A DNA stretch of 64,000 nt from Chitinophaga solisilvae (lineage in GTDB: Bacteria; Bacteroidota; Bacteroidia; Chitinophagales; Chitinophagaceae), in the NCBI RefSeq assembly GCF_009928525.1, contig NZ_JAABOK010000008.1, forward strand, positions 353,847-417,846, written 5' to 3'. Positions 8,457 through 15,866 of the stretch are shown here, in pieces (position 1 is the first letter of the stretch; the number at the start of each line of letters is the position of its first letter). The notes beneath the pieces are model-generated. The model was given only the letters and a program-made list of their open reading frames with translations. It ran no database searches and had not been told where the DNA came from. The translations under genes were made by a program, and so were the position numbers.

Positions 8457-9035
8457 ATGGAAAAAGTACCCGGATTGCTTATCAGTCATATTGCTACCGT
8501 AGCCCCCCTGCCGGCGCCGGCCCTGGAATTATTTACCGGTGCAGCACAGGTAGCCGCCGTAAAAAAGGGGACCGTACTGCTGGCAGAAGGAAGCCGCTGC
8601 CGCCATATCTGGTATATTGAAAATGGCGCCTGCCGTACCTTTCATACTAAAGCCGGAAAAGAAATCAACACCAGTTTCTACTTTGAAAATACGTTCTTCA
8701 CCAACCTGGCGAGCCTGCGCGCGCAGCAGCCATCGGTATATACTATACAAACCTATGAAGACAGCATTTTATGGAGATGGCAGGAAGATGATCTTTACCG
8801 CATCTATCAGCAATCGCCCGACATTGTTGCCTTTGGGAAGCTATGGCTGGAAAAAATGCTGATAGAACAGGAAACACATAACGACTGGCTCAAGGTGAAC
8901 ACGCCGGAAGAACGCTACCAGTCGGTATTAACCGACCGCCCCACACTGCTGCAAAGAGTTTCCCTTACCCAGCTCAGCTCCTATATCGGTATCTCGCGCG
9001 AAACGCTGAGCCGTATCAGAAAAAGAACCAGCTGA
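8457..9035 (+). CDS. Crp/Fnr family transcription regulator
   Basis: A 192-residue protein with a cNMP-binding beta-barrel (about residues 25-125; GTVLLAEGSRCRHIWYIENG) and a C-terminal helix-turn-helix (LTQLSSYIGISRETLSRIRK). This subfamily, common in Bacteroidetes, usually lacks the cAMP-binding Arg-Ser pair, and I see none. It starts ten bases after the pseudokinase stop and is probably the last gene of the kinase operon, possibly its transcriptional output. A second member of the subfamily is encoded at 23358-23933. Confidence 0.88.
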   Translation: MEKVPGLLISHIATVAPLPAPALELFTGAAQVAAVKKGTVLLAEGSRCRHIWYIENGACRTFHTKAGKEINTSFYFENTFFTNLASLRAQQPSVYTIQTYEDSILWRWQEDDLYRIYQQSPDIVAFGKLWLEKMLIEQETHNDWLKVNTPEERYQSVLTDRPTLLQRVSLTQLSSYIGISRETLSRIRKRTS

Positions 9036-9080
9036 CCAACTTTGTGACGTTTGACGCAGGTGTACCTGCTGTTACGGTAA

Positions 9081-9088
9081 TACTTTTG
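9081..9088 (+). promoter_or_regulatory. -7 promoter box (TACTTTTG)
   Basis: An exact match to the Bacteroidetes TAnnTTTG box, 22 bases upstream of the ATG at 9110. It supports that start over the in-frame ATG at 9044. Confidence 0.6.
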
Positions 9089-9109
9089 TTACAACAAAAA
9101 AATATTACC

Positions 9110-9541
9110 ATGAACATCACTGAAAACAAAGCACTGATCCGGAGATTTATCCATGAAGTATGGAATGAATCCAACACCGGTAACCTGGAAATGTTCCTGC
9201 ATCCCGACTTTACCGACCATTCGCTGCCTGCGCCCCTATCCGCCGATGCAGCAGGGCTCCGGCAATGGGTACACATCAACAATGCCTCTTTTGAATCGCA
9301 TACCCTTATCACCGATGCCGTAGCTGAAGAAGATAAGGTCATCATCAAAATCAAAATGACTTTATTGCATACCGGCGAATGGCGGAATATAGCTCCTACC
9401 GGTAAAACCGTGAGCGTGGTGGGTTACCGGCAGTTCAGGCTATCAGCAAGCCGCATTATTGAACACTGGGCGATGATAGACGGTAACGCGCTGGAACAGG
9501 CACTCACCGGTCAGGAACACGGATGTAAAATAGCGGAGTAA
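9110..9541 (+). CDS. SnoaL-like/ester cyclase family protein (NTF2 fold)
   Basis: A 143-residue protein starting MNITENKALIRRFIHEVWN. The pattern of an N-terminal helix, then HPDFTDHSLP, then VVGYRQFRLSASRIIEHWAMIDG is typical of SnoaL-like polyketide cyclase relatives, which in most bacteria are stand-alone proteins of unknown substrate. The ATG at 9110 fits the -7 box at 9081 and leaves a short leader; 22 further in-frame codons upstream are probably not translated. It stands alone between the Crp/Fnr and AraC genes. Confidence 0.82.
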   Translation: MNITENKALIRRFIHEVWNESNTGNLEMFLHPDFTDHSLPAPLSADAAGLRQWVHINNASFESHTLITDAVAEEDKVIIKIKMTLLHTGEWRNIAPTGKTVSVVGYRQFRLSASRIIEHWAMIDGNALEQALTGQEHGCKIAE

Positions 9542-9576
9542 AAATTTCCGGATGAGGGAGATGCTGAGAAGGGAGA

Positions 9577-9610
9577 ATTTAAATGCAGCAGGACGCTTGC
9601 GCATTTAAAT
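9577..9610. repeat. Short inverted repeat upstream of AraC gene
   Basis: ATTTAAATGC and GCATTTAAAT pair perfectly around a 14-base loop beginning AGCAGG. The arm recalls the AAATGCAGC module of the longer fold-back elements at 17114 and 45631. It lies just upstream of the AraC promoter box and could be a degenerate element or the terminator of the SnoaL-like gene. Confidence 0.5.
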
Positions 9611-9625
9611 CCGCCGCAGGCTCCC

Positions 9626-9633
9626 TACCTTTG
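9626..9633 (+). promoter_or_regulatory. -7 promoter box (TACCTTTG)
   Basis: An exact TAnnTTTG match 19 bases before the ATG at 9652. Transcription from it would begin downstream of the in-frame ATG at 9583, so it decides the start of the AraC gene. Confidence 0.65.
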
Positions 9634-9651
9634 ATTTTTATACCGTCATAC

Positions 9652-10518
9652 ATGGAGAAGCCGACACCGGATAACTACCACTGCCTCATTGAAGAAGCAA
9701 GCGCCGAAACCTTTAACCAACAAGGGGCCAGACCTTTATATGGTATTTTCTTCCTGGAGGAAGAGGGCCGGCTTACCGCCGATGTTACCCAATACAGCTA
9801 TACCCGTTATACCGTGTTGTTTACCACGCCCTGGCAACTGGTACATTTCGATACGGCGCAACCGGTCAGGGTACTATGGTTTCACAGTGATTATTACTGT
9901 ATCGCGTATCATAAGGAAGAAGTAGCCTGTAACGGCCTGCTGTTTAACAATATTTATGCACAGCCTTTCATCAGTGTTGACCCGGAGATGTTTATGCGGC
10001 TGAAAGAGCTGACAGCGCAACTGGAACAGGAGCTGCCATACCATGATCCCTATTCGCGGGCAATAGCGCGTACCTACCTGCAGCTGATTCTCGCCATCAG
10101 CAGCAAGACGAAAGTAAATGCTGCGCCGGCAGCTGCGGAGCAGAAAATACATCATCCTGTGGCGCAGTTCAAAGAACTGCTGGAGCAGCATTTTATCAGG
10201 GAAAGAGGGCCGGCATTCTATGCAGCGCAACTGGGCATGTCGCCCAATACCTTCTCCAAAAACTGCCGCGCGTATTTTCTGAAATCTCCGTCAGACCTGA
10301 TACAGGAGCGGGTTATACTGGAAGCAAAAAAACTGATTCATCTTTCTTTCAGAAGTATCAAGGAGATAGCAGCGATACTGCATTTCGATGACGAGCATTA
10401 TTTCAGCAGGTATTTCAAAAAGCATACAGGTATTGCCCCTACCGCCTTCCGGGAAAGCGTAGGTATTTCACCGGTTGCACATTTATCCATCGGAAATCCC
10501 TATTCGTCTATGGGCTGA
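9652..10518 (+). CDS. AraC family transcription regulator
   Basis: A 288-residue protein starting MEKPTPDNYHC. The N-terminal half is a cupin-like sensor domain; the C-terminal hundred residues hold two helix-turn-helix units (YAAQLGMSPNTFSKNC and IKEIAAILHFDDEHYFSRYF) ending in the family signature KHTGIAPTAFR. The start at 9652 is preferred because the promoter box at 9626 lies inside the longer frame. It is followed 43 bases later by a DUF417 membrane protein gene with its own promoter box. AraC-DUF417 pairs (for example rclR-rclC of E. coli) suggest that it controls that gene, perhaps in oxidant or chlorine stress; the stress link is inference. Confidence 0.88.
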   Translation: MEKPTPDNYHCLIEEASAETFNQQGARPLYGIFFLEEEGRLTADVTQYSYTRYTVLFTTPWQLVHFDTAQPVRVLWFHSDYYCIAYHKEEVACNGLLFNNIYAQPFISVDPEMFMRLKELTAQLEQELPYHDPYSRAIARTYLQLILAISSKTKVNAAPAAAEQKIHHPVAQFKELLEQHFIRERGPAFYAAQLGMSPNTFSKNCRAYFLKSPSDLIQERVILEAKKLIHLSFRSIKEIAAILHFDDEHYFSRYFKKHTGIAPTAFRESVGISPVAHLSIGNPYSSMG

Positions 10519-10533
10519 CCCGCGGTGCCGGTA

Positions 10534-10541
10534 TAGTTTTG
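10534..10541 (+). promoter_or_regulatory. -7 promoter box (TAGTTTTG)
   Basis: An exact TAnnTTTG match 20 bases before the ATG at 10562, which supports that start over the ATG at 10475 inside the AraC gene. Confidence 0.6.
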
Positions 10542-10561
10542 CAGTACCTAAAAAGATAATT

Positions 10562-11119
10562 ATGCTGACATTACTGGCCTCCTTACAATCCCGGTTTATT
10601 CATTTCCTGCGCATCGCTATTTTTCTGGTGATGGCCTGGATAGGCGCGCTGAAAGCGTGTCAGTACGAGGCAGACGGCATTGTGCCGTTTGTTGCTAACA
10701 GTCCGTTCATGCGTTTCTTTTACCAGCGGCCCTATGCCGAATACAAAGCGCATAAAAATCCTGAAGGGAAAGTGGTGATGGAAAATATACAATGGCACCG
10801 GGAAAACGGCACCTATATTTTTTCATGGGCATTGGGGGCGGTCATCATTGTTATCAGTCTGCTGGTGCTGTCAGGTATTTATTATCCGCAGACCGGGCTG
10901 TGGGGCGGCCTGCTCACAGCCGGTATGTCGCTGGTGACCTTATCCTTTCTGGTGACCACACCGGAAGCGTATGTGCCGGATCTGGGCGGCCCTGCACATG
11001 GATTTCCTTATCTGGCGGGACCTGGCAGGCTGGTACTGAAAGATGTGATCATGCTGGCAGGCGGATTGATAATTGCATCGGACAGTGCAGCCCGTATACT
11101 GCGCAGGAAAGCTGTGTAA
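10562..11119 (+). CDS. DUF417 (YkgB/RclC family) inner membrane protein
   Basis: A 185-residue protein with four predicted membrane helices and the family features IFLVMAWIGALKACQYEADG, IVPFVANSPF and, near the end, a glycine-rich loop (DLGGPAHGFPYLAGPGR) before the last helix. Homologues include E. coli RclC, part of a reactive-chlorine resistance operon, although most members are uncharacterised. The gene lies directly behind an AraC regulator gene and has its own promoter box. The start at 10562 begins just before the first helix. Confidence 0.85.
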   Translation: MLTLLASLQSRFIHFLRIAIFLVMAWIGALKACQYEADGIVPFVANSPFMRFFYQRPYAEYKAHKNPEGKVVMENIQWHRENGTYIFSWALGAVIIVISLLVLSGIYYPQTGLWGGLLTAGMSLVTLSFLVTTPEAYVPDLGGPAHGFPYLAGPGRLVLKDVIMLAGGLIIASDSAARILRRKAV

Positions 11120-11202
11120 CCTTGCAGGCTGAAATGCATTGGTATACCGTGAAAAGCAGCAGTTAACCTGTCTTTTTACTATCTTTATTCAAAGAAAAAA
11201 AG

Positions 11203-12282
11203 ATGGAAAATAAAGGGCTGCTTTTCATTCCGGACATAAGTGGCTTTACGCGTTTTGTGAATGAAATCGAGATCGGGCATAGCCGGCATATCATTCAGCA
11301 ACTGCTGGAAGTATTGATCAACGCCAACGATACCGGCCTTGAGATATCCGAAATAGAAGGCGATGCTATCCTGTTTTACAAATTCGGCGATCCGCTGGAT
11401 TTACCTGCATTATACAGGCAGGTAGAAAAAATGTTCTGTGAATTTCACCGTCACCTCAACGCATACGATCACCGTAAGATATGCCAGTGCAAAGCCTGTG
11501 TATCGGCGGTGGATCTGACGCTGAAGATAATCACGCATTACGGGGAGTTTACCACATATCAGGTAAAAAATTTCAGTAAGCTCATCGGTAAGGATGTGAT
11601 AGTAGCACATCAGCTGCTGAAGAATGATATCGCACAGCATGAGTACTGGCTGATAACAGACAACCTGCTGAGCGGTCCTCCGCCTGATCTGGCGCAATGG
11701 ATGAAATGGGACGCCAGTATCAAACAGACGGAGACAGGCAGCATACCGTTTCATTACACCCAGCTGAGTGAACTTAAAAATATGATTCCGCCGGAGCCGG
11801 AGCAATACCCGGTGATGACGGATAAGGTGAAAGTACTTTCGCTGACACGGGAATATGATACCGATATTAAAACGCTGTGTTTTACGGTGGTGCATTTTGA
11901 GTTCCGGCATCAGTGGCAGGAAGGCGTACAGGGCGTTACAGAGGTGGAACATTTTCTGCCGGGTGTGGGCAGCCGTCATCTGCATGTGATGGATAACGGG
12001 GAAACGGTGCTGATGTTTACCAGCAGCTTTTCCTACAATCCGGAGCAGCGTGTAGTTTTCAGTGAAACGGCCGAGAAGCAGAAACGGGTCAACTTCTATA
12101 CCGTGGAAAAAACGGGTGATCGTAAAAGCAGGCTGACGATAGATGTTTATCTGCCAAAGAATCCCGTGCGGTTGTTATTATTTCATCTGAAAGAAAAAAA
12201 AGAACTCCAGATGCGTCTGCAGAAATCCCTGGAAAATCTGGAACCGCTGGCGGTGAATATGCAGCTGCCGCTTGAATTCTGA
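11203..12282 (+). CDS. DUF2652 family protein (nucleotidyl-cyclase-like N-terminus)
   Basis: A 359-residue cytoplasmic protein. The N-terminus LFIPDISGFTRFVNEIEIGH with ISEIEGDAILFYKFG is the DUF2652 pattern, which resembles class III adenylate/guanylate cyclase homology domains. The second half (from about residue 200, FCFTVVHFEFRHQWQEG) looks like an SRPBCC-type ligand-binding fold. Whether it makes a cyclic nucleotide is unknown: the Asp of DISGFT and the second acidic residue (EGDA) are present, but the full catalytic set cannot be confirmed by eye. It appears to be monocistronic, with a strong terminator behind it. Confidence 0.8.
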   Translation: MENKGLLFIPDISGFTRFVNEIEIGHSRHIIQQLLEVLINANDTGLEISEIEGDAILFYKFGDPLDLPALYRQVEKMFCEFHRHLNAYDHRKICQCKACVSAVDLTLKIITHYGEFTTYQVKNFSKLIGKDVIVAHQLLKNDIAQHEYWLITDNLLSGPPPDLAQWMKWDASIKQTETGSIPFHYTQLSELKNMIPPEPEQYPVMTDKVKVLSLTREYDTDIKTLCFTVVHFEFRHQWQEGVQGVTEVEHFLPGVGSRHLHVMDNGETVLMFTSSFSYNPEQRVVFSETAEKQKRVNFYTVEKTGDRKSRLTIDVYLPKNPVRLLLFHLKEKKELQMRLQKSLENLEPLAVNMQLPLEF

Positions 12283-12301
12283 CCGTTTATCATTACCGCA
12301 G

Positions 12302-12344
12302 TTTTGCTGCAGTATCTTCACAGGTGCTGCAGCAAAATTTTTTT
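12302..12344 (+). terminator. Rho-independent terminator
   Basis: TTTTGCTGCAG (12302-12312) pairs with CTGCAGCAAAA (12327-12337) and is followed directly by seven T. It ends the DUF2652 transcript and separates it from the small precursor gene. Confidence 0.85.
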
Positions 12345-12523
12345 GTGTTATTTCAGGAAACTTTCCTTAATTTGAAGTGTGTCAAAATAATTAACCCGTT
12401 GCACTCACCATTAACCTGACCACCATTTTTTCCATCACAGATTTTAAGGCGCTGAATATCCGCCCCATGGCGCTACAGCTATGTAAAAGACAGGGGAGGC
12501 TGTAATTAATTTTAATACTTGTT

Positions 12524-12700
12524 ATGAAAAAGAAAAACATTAACCTGAAGAAGAAACTTGTCCTGAAAAAAGACACACTGACTACACTGACCCCGTATCA
12601 GCAGGCATTACTTGGTGGTGGTTTTGCGGCGCTTACCCGCACCAGTGACTGTGAAACACGTCCTATTACCGGTAGACCAGTATGCTACCAGTGTCCTTGA
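12524..12700 (+). CDS. Class I lanthipeptide-type RiPP precursor peptide (orphan)
   Basis: A 58-residue ORF starting MKKKNINLKKKLVLKKDTL. The leader has the basic K-L-x-L-K-K-x-T-L-x-x-L pattern of Bacteroidetes class I lanthipeptide and related natural-product precursors and ends in a glycine-rich site (QALLGGG, residues 27-33) suited to cleavage by a double-glycine protease-exporter. The core of about 25 residues after GGG has Thr38, Thr40, Ser41, Thr45 and Thr49 as possible dehydration sites and Cys43, Cys54 and Cys57 as possible ring partners. No LanB, LanC or peptidase-transporter gene lies nearby, so the modifying enzymes would have to act from elsewhere. A strong terminator follows after 49 bases. 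The longer antisense frame at 12391-12576 has no recognisable product. Confidence 0.75.
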   Translation: MKKKNINLKKKLVLKKDTLTTLTPYQQALLGGGFAALTRTSDCETRPITGRPVCYQCP

Positions 12701-12749
12701 TTTCAACAGTAGTAAACGGCTGATGGGATATCAGCCGGGAAGTATTTTT

Positions 12750-12782
12750 GCCGGCGGCAGTGTAAACTGTCGCCGGCTTTTT
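12750..12782 (+). terminator. Rho-independent terminator of precursor gene
   Basis: GCCGGCGGCAGT (12750-12761) pairs with ACTGTCGCCGGC (12766-12777), with one wobble, and is followed by six T. It confirms a short transcription unit around the precursor ORF. Confidence 0.85.
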
Positions 12783-12848
12783 TGGCTGTAATAAAAAACG
12801 GACATAAAAATTATGTCCGTTTTAATAAGGCTGCATACTGAACATTGA

Positions 12849-13994
12849 TTAACGGAATGACTGTGCAAAAGCACGTATGTCGTTGGCGTATAGTGTAGGT
12901 TTTTCCCAGGCGCTGAAGTGGCCGCCTTCCGGCATAATGGTATGGCGTTGCAGGTTCACCTGGCGTTCGGCCCATTCACGTGGCACGGGGGCATCTCCGG
13001 GGAAGGAAGCGAAAGCAGTTGGCACTTCTACCCTTTTAGCGGGTTGCGCCGCCGGGTTCATATAAACGCTTCTGGCAACTTCCAGGTACATGCGTGCGGC
13101 GCTGCCGGCAGTACCGGTTACCCAGTAGATCATGATATTGGTGAGCAGTTCATCTTTACTGAAGTGGCTATCCAGGTTATCCTTGCAGGCACTCCAGGTG
13201 TAGAATTTTTCAATAAACCAGGCAGCGAGTCCTGACGGGGAATCGGTGAGCGCATAGGCGATTGTCTGCGGTTTGGTAGACTGTATCATGTTATAGGCGC
13301 CTTCTGTCATCCACCAGTGCTGGATATACTGACCGAACTGCTGTTCTGCCGGAGACATTTCCGCCCAGTTCTCCGTACCGGTAGGATAGCCCACATCCGT
13401 TAAGTGGATAGCCGTTACATGTTGCGGGTATCTATTAGCCAGTTCTTTCACTACGCCGGTACCGAGATCTCCGCCAGCTGCCATGAAGCGGTCGTATCCC
13501 AGTGTTTCTGTCATCAGGGAAGCCCAGAGATCCGCAACGGGGCCCTGAGATAAGGCTATTTTTTCAGAGAATCCGAAACCAGGTACAGAAGGAATAATGA
13601 CATCAAAGGAATCTTCCGCGCGGCCGCCGTATTTTTCGGGATCGGTGAGCATCGGAATTATTTTCAGGAAACGATAGAAAGAATCCGGCCAGCCGTGGGT
13701 AAGGATCAGCGGAATCGGATTAGGACCTTTTCCTTTTTCATGGATGAAATGTACCTGGGTACCCTTCACATCCGCGGTAAAGTGGCTGAACTTATTCATG
13801 GCGGCTTCCTGCTCCCGCCAGTTGTAGGAATGTTCCCAGTAATGCATCAGGTCTTTCATATAGGCCAGATTGGCGCCATACTCCCACCCACTGCCTTCCT
13901 TCTCATCGGGCAGGCGGGTATGTTTTAATCTGACCTGTAATTCATCCAGGATGTTCTGTGGAATGTTGATGCTGAAAGGTTGTACTTGTTTCAT
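12849..13994 (-). CDS. Epoxide hydrolase family protein (EHN N-terminus, alpha/beta hydrolase)
   Basis: A 381-residue protein. The first ~110 residues form the EHN lid region (FSINIPQNILDELQVRLKHT with W-x-x-G near residue 37 and YWEHSYNWREQE). The alpha/beta hydrolase core shows the oxyanion motif HGWPDSFYRF, the nucleophile Asp in AAGGDLGTGV and the catalytic His in PEGGHFSAWEKP. These match microsomal-type epoxide hydrolases, which open epoxides to diols through an alkyl-enzyme ester. No signal peptide is seen. It has no close partner; a fold-back repeat lies upstream. The substrate is not predictable. Confidence 0.9.
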   Translation of the reverse strand: MKQVQPFSINIPQNILDELQVRLKHTRLPDEKEGSGWEYGANLAYMKDLMHYWEHSYNWREQEAAMNKFSHFTADVKGTQVHFIHEKGKGPNPIPLILTHGWPDSFYRFLKIIPMLTDPEKYGGRAEDSFDVIIPSVPGFGFSEKIALSQGPVADLWASLMTETLGYDRFMAAGGDLGTGVVKELANRYPQHVTAIHLTDVGYPTGTENWAEMSPAEQQFGQYIQHWWMTEGAYNMIQSTKPQTIAYALTDSPSGLAAWFIEKFYTWSACKDNLDSHFSKDELLTNIMIYWVTGTAGSAARMYLEVARSVYMNPAAQPAKRVEVPTAFASFPGDAPVPREWAERQVNLQRHTIMPEGGHFSAWEKPTLYANDIRAFAQSFR

Positions 13995-14073
13995 AGCGAT
14001 GGCTTTTTATTATGGATACAAAGTAAATACCTCATGGTGACAACAGTCTGTCAGCTGCCTTCAAAAAAATTTT

Positions 14074-14226
14074 CCCTTTTGCCACTTGAGACATTTTATT
14101 ATGTAGCTATTTGAGATTTTGCAGCTCATCAGAATTTCCTTCTGCATGTACAGGTGTAAAGGAAAATCCTGATGAGCTGCAAAATCTCAAATAACTACAT
14201 AATAAAATGTCTCAAATGACCAAAGG
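14074..14226. repeat. Fold-back element, family B, copy 1
   Basis: A long imperfect inverted repeat. The left arm contains ACATTTTATTATGTAG, then TATTTGAGATTTTGCAGC and TCATCAG; the right arm returns the complement up to CCAAAGGG. The arms are roughly 65 bases around a short AT-rich centre. The shared module is ATTTGAGATTTTGCAGC, also seen at 17114 and 45631. It lies between two minus-strand genes, upstream of the epoxide hydrolase and downstream of the DoxX gene. Confidence 0.88.
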
Positions 14227-14266
14227 GATAAATAAATTGACCAAATCTCAAATAATCAGTGACGAT

Positions 14267-14647
14267 CTATTTTCTGATCAGCGGCATGAATTTCTCTTTG
14301 TTGTCGATGATAGCCCAGATGAGGATGGCAAACAGCGGCAGAGCGATCGATAATCCGGATGGGGCAGCGGTGATGTTGGTTAATAAAACGCCTACCATTA
14401 CCGGAAAAATGATGAGCGCTCCGAGTGCCCTGAACCGGTTGGTGATAAACAGGATGCCACCTACTATTTCAGCAATGCCCACCAGTGGCATTAACCAGGT
14501 GATGTCCATAGACGCCTTCATCATGCGGGCCAGGTTTTCAGGTAAATCCTGTGGTGGCGGCATGTAATTTAAAAACTTGTTAAGACCGGCGTTGATGAAC
14601 ATCAGCCCGAAGAGCAGGCTGACAACAAATAGAATTTTGCTTTTCAT
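14267..14647 (-). CDS. DoxX family membrane protein
   Basis: A 126-residue protein with four membrane helices and the DoxX pattern (GLMFINAGLNKFLNYM near the first helix, WLMPLVGIAEIVGGIL and ALGALIIFPVMVGVLL). The family is widespread and mostly uncharacterised; some members take part in redox or sulfur chemistry at the membrane. It is the third gene of a minus-strand set headed by an ArsR regulator and an SRPBCC protein, with a 94-base gap to the SRPBCC gene. Confidence 0.85.
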   Translation of the reverse strand: MKSKILFVVSLLFGLMFINAGLNKFLNYMPPPQDLPENLARMMKASMDITWLMPLVGIAEIVGGILFITNRFRALGALIIFPVMVGVLLTNITAAPSGLSIALPLFAILIWAIIDNKEKFMPLIRK

Positions 14648-14741
14648 AGTTGTTTAATTTCAAATAAAGATACATTCGGTATTTTGATTATACAATAGCA
14701 TGATAATTTTATCAGGCAGTTGATGCTTTCAGCAGGAAGTT

Positions 14742-15245
14742 TTATTTTTTCAGGAGGGGCAGCAATTCGTCCAGGTTCTGCATGGCCATGGTAAGTCCGT
14801 CGCCCATACCCATCTCTATTACTTTTTCCAGCTGTGCCAGATCATCAAAACTGATGAGCGATTCTACCAGGGTAACCGGTCCTTTATCAGTAAAGGTAAC
14901 GACCCATCTGGCCTGGGGCAGATCAGTACTGACATTACCTGCAGCGTCTGCAAAAGCATCCTCGCAGATAAATTTTTTCTGGTTTTCAATGGTGATATAG
15001 TTCAGTACCGCCCAGTGTTCTTCGCCTTCCGGGCCTATCATGGAATAATGCCAGCTGCCGCCTTCGCGGAAGTCCTGCGAGCGGGTCCGGGCTTTCCAGG
15101 GTTTAGGTCCCCACCAGCGATCCAGTATTTCACTTTTGGTGTAGGCATCCCAGACAAGCGGGAGCGCTGCATCAAATTCCCGTTTAATGACAATGGTTTT
15201 GTTTTCCTTGTCAACCGTAAAATCAAATGCTAACTTGTTACTCAT
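14742..15245 (-). CDS. SRPBCC/AHSA1 family protein
   Basis: A 167-residue START-like ligand-binding protein of the Aha1 C-terminal type (IKREFDAALPLVWDAYTKSEILDRWWGP, then GPEGEEHWAVLNYITIENQKKF). ArsR-AHSA1 pairs are very common in Bacteroidetes and soil bacteria; the ligand is unknown. The start codon overlaps the ArsR stop by four bases (ATGA), so translation is coupled. Confidence 0.88.
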   Translation of the reverse strand: MSNKLAFDFTVDKENKTIVIKREFDAALPLVWDAYTKSEILDRWWGPKPWKARTRSQDFREGGSWHYSMIGPEGEEHWAVLNYITIENQKKFICEDAFADAAGNVSTDLPQARWVVTFTDKGPVTLVESLISFDDLAQLEKVIEMGMGDGLTMAMQNLDELLPLLKK

Positions 15246-15562
15246 TGCTTATTTTTTTTCATGGTTAATAATACCTGGTCAAGTTCATTAAAGCGACTCT
15301 CCCATAGCTTCCGGAATGCTGCCAGCCATTTGTCTACTTCCAGCATCTTTGTCCCATTCAGCTCATAGAATATTTCTCTGCCCGACTGTTCTGTTTTCAC
15401 CAGCTCACATTCTGTTAAAATGCGCAGGTGTTTGGAAACTGCCTGCCGGGTAATGTCGAAGTGCGTAGCAATAGCGTTGGGCGTCATTGCTTTTATGGCA
15501 ATCAGTAATATGATGGCGCGCCGCGTAGGGTCGGCTATGGCCTGAAATACATCTCTTCTCAT
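15242..15562 (-). CDS. ArsR family winged-helix repressor
   Basis: A 106-residue protein with the ArsR fold (FQAIADPTRRAIILLIAI, TPNAIATHFDITRQAVSKHL, beta hairpin KTEQSGREIFYEL). No metal-binding CxC motif is seen in helix 3, so it is not a classic metal sensor. It is the first gene of the ArsR-SRPBCC-DoxX operon. Two inverted repeats flank its -7 box, which indicates autoregulation. Confidence 0.9.
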   Translation of the reverse strand: MRRDVFQAIADPTRRAIILLIAIKAMTPNAIATHFDITRQAVSKHLRILTECELVKTEQSGREIFYELNGTKMLEVDKWLAAFRKLWESRFNELDQVLLTMKKNKQ

Positions 15563-15580
15563 GGTATCGGTGATTTACAT

Positions 15581-15620
15581 GCAACCAGTCAGTTGCAAAT
15601 ATAAGCAACTAATCGGTTGC
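15581..15620 (-). promoter_or_regulatory. ArsR operon promoter with twin operators
   Basis: Two GCAAC-N6-GTTGC inverted repeats (15581-15596 and 15605-15620) sit 24 bases apart centre to centre. Between them, on the minus strand, is the exact -7 box TATATTTG (15603-15596). Repressor bound to either site would cover the promoter. The remaining bases to 15857 show no gene. Confidence 0.7.
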
Positions 15621-15866
15621 GCAAATTATTTTTTGCGGGTCAGCAGGATTTCATCACATCAATCACCGGTTTCACCACAAAGTAATCCTGCATCATCCCT
15701 CATATCATACTGCCTGATACATTCCTGCCTATATTTACCATCAGAAAAATGCAGAGGCCGGAAGAGGCGCTTGATAACCATGCTGCCGGTGATACCTGAT
15801 GAAAAACGATATCGTTACCATTTTTTATGAAGACAAAAAATCTCCTTTACATATTCAATGATCCAA

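Noticed and set aside
12391..12576. 61-codon minus-strand frame over the lanthipeptide-type precursor
   Set aside because: No family pattern; the plus-strand precursor has a leader motif, a GGG site and a matching terminator.
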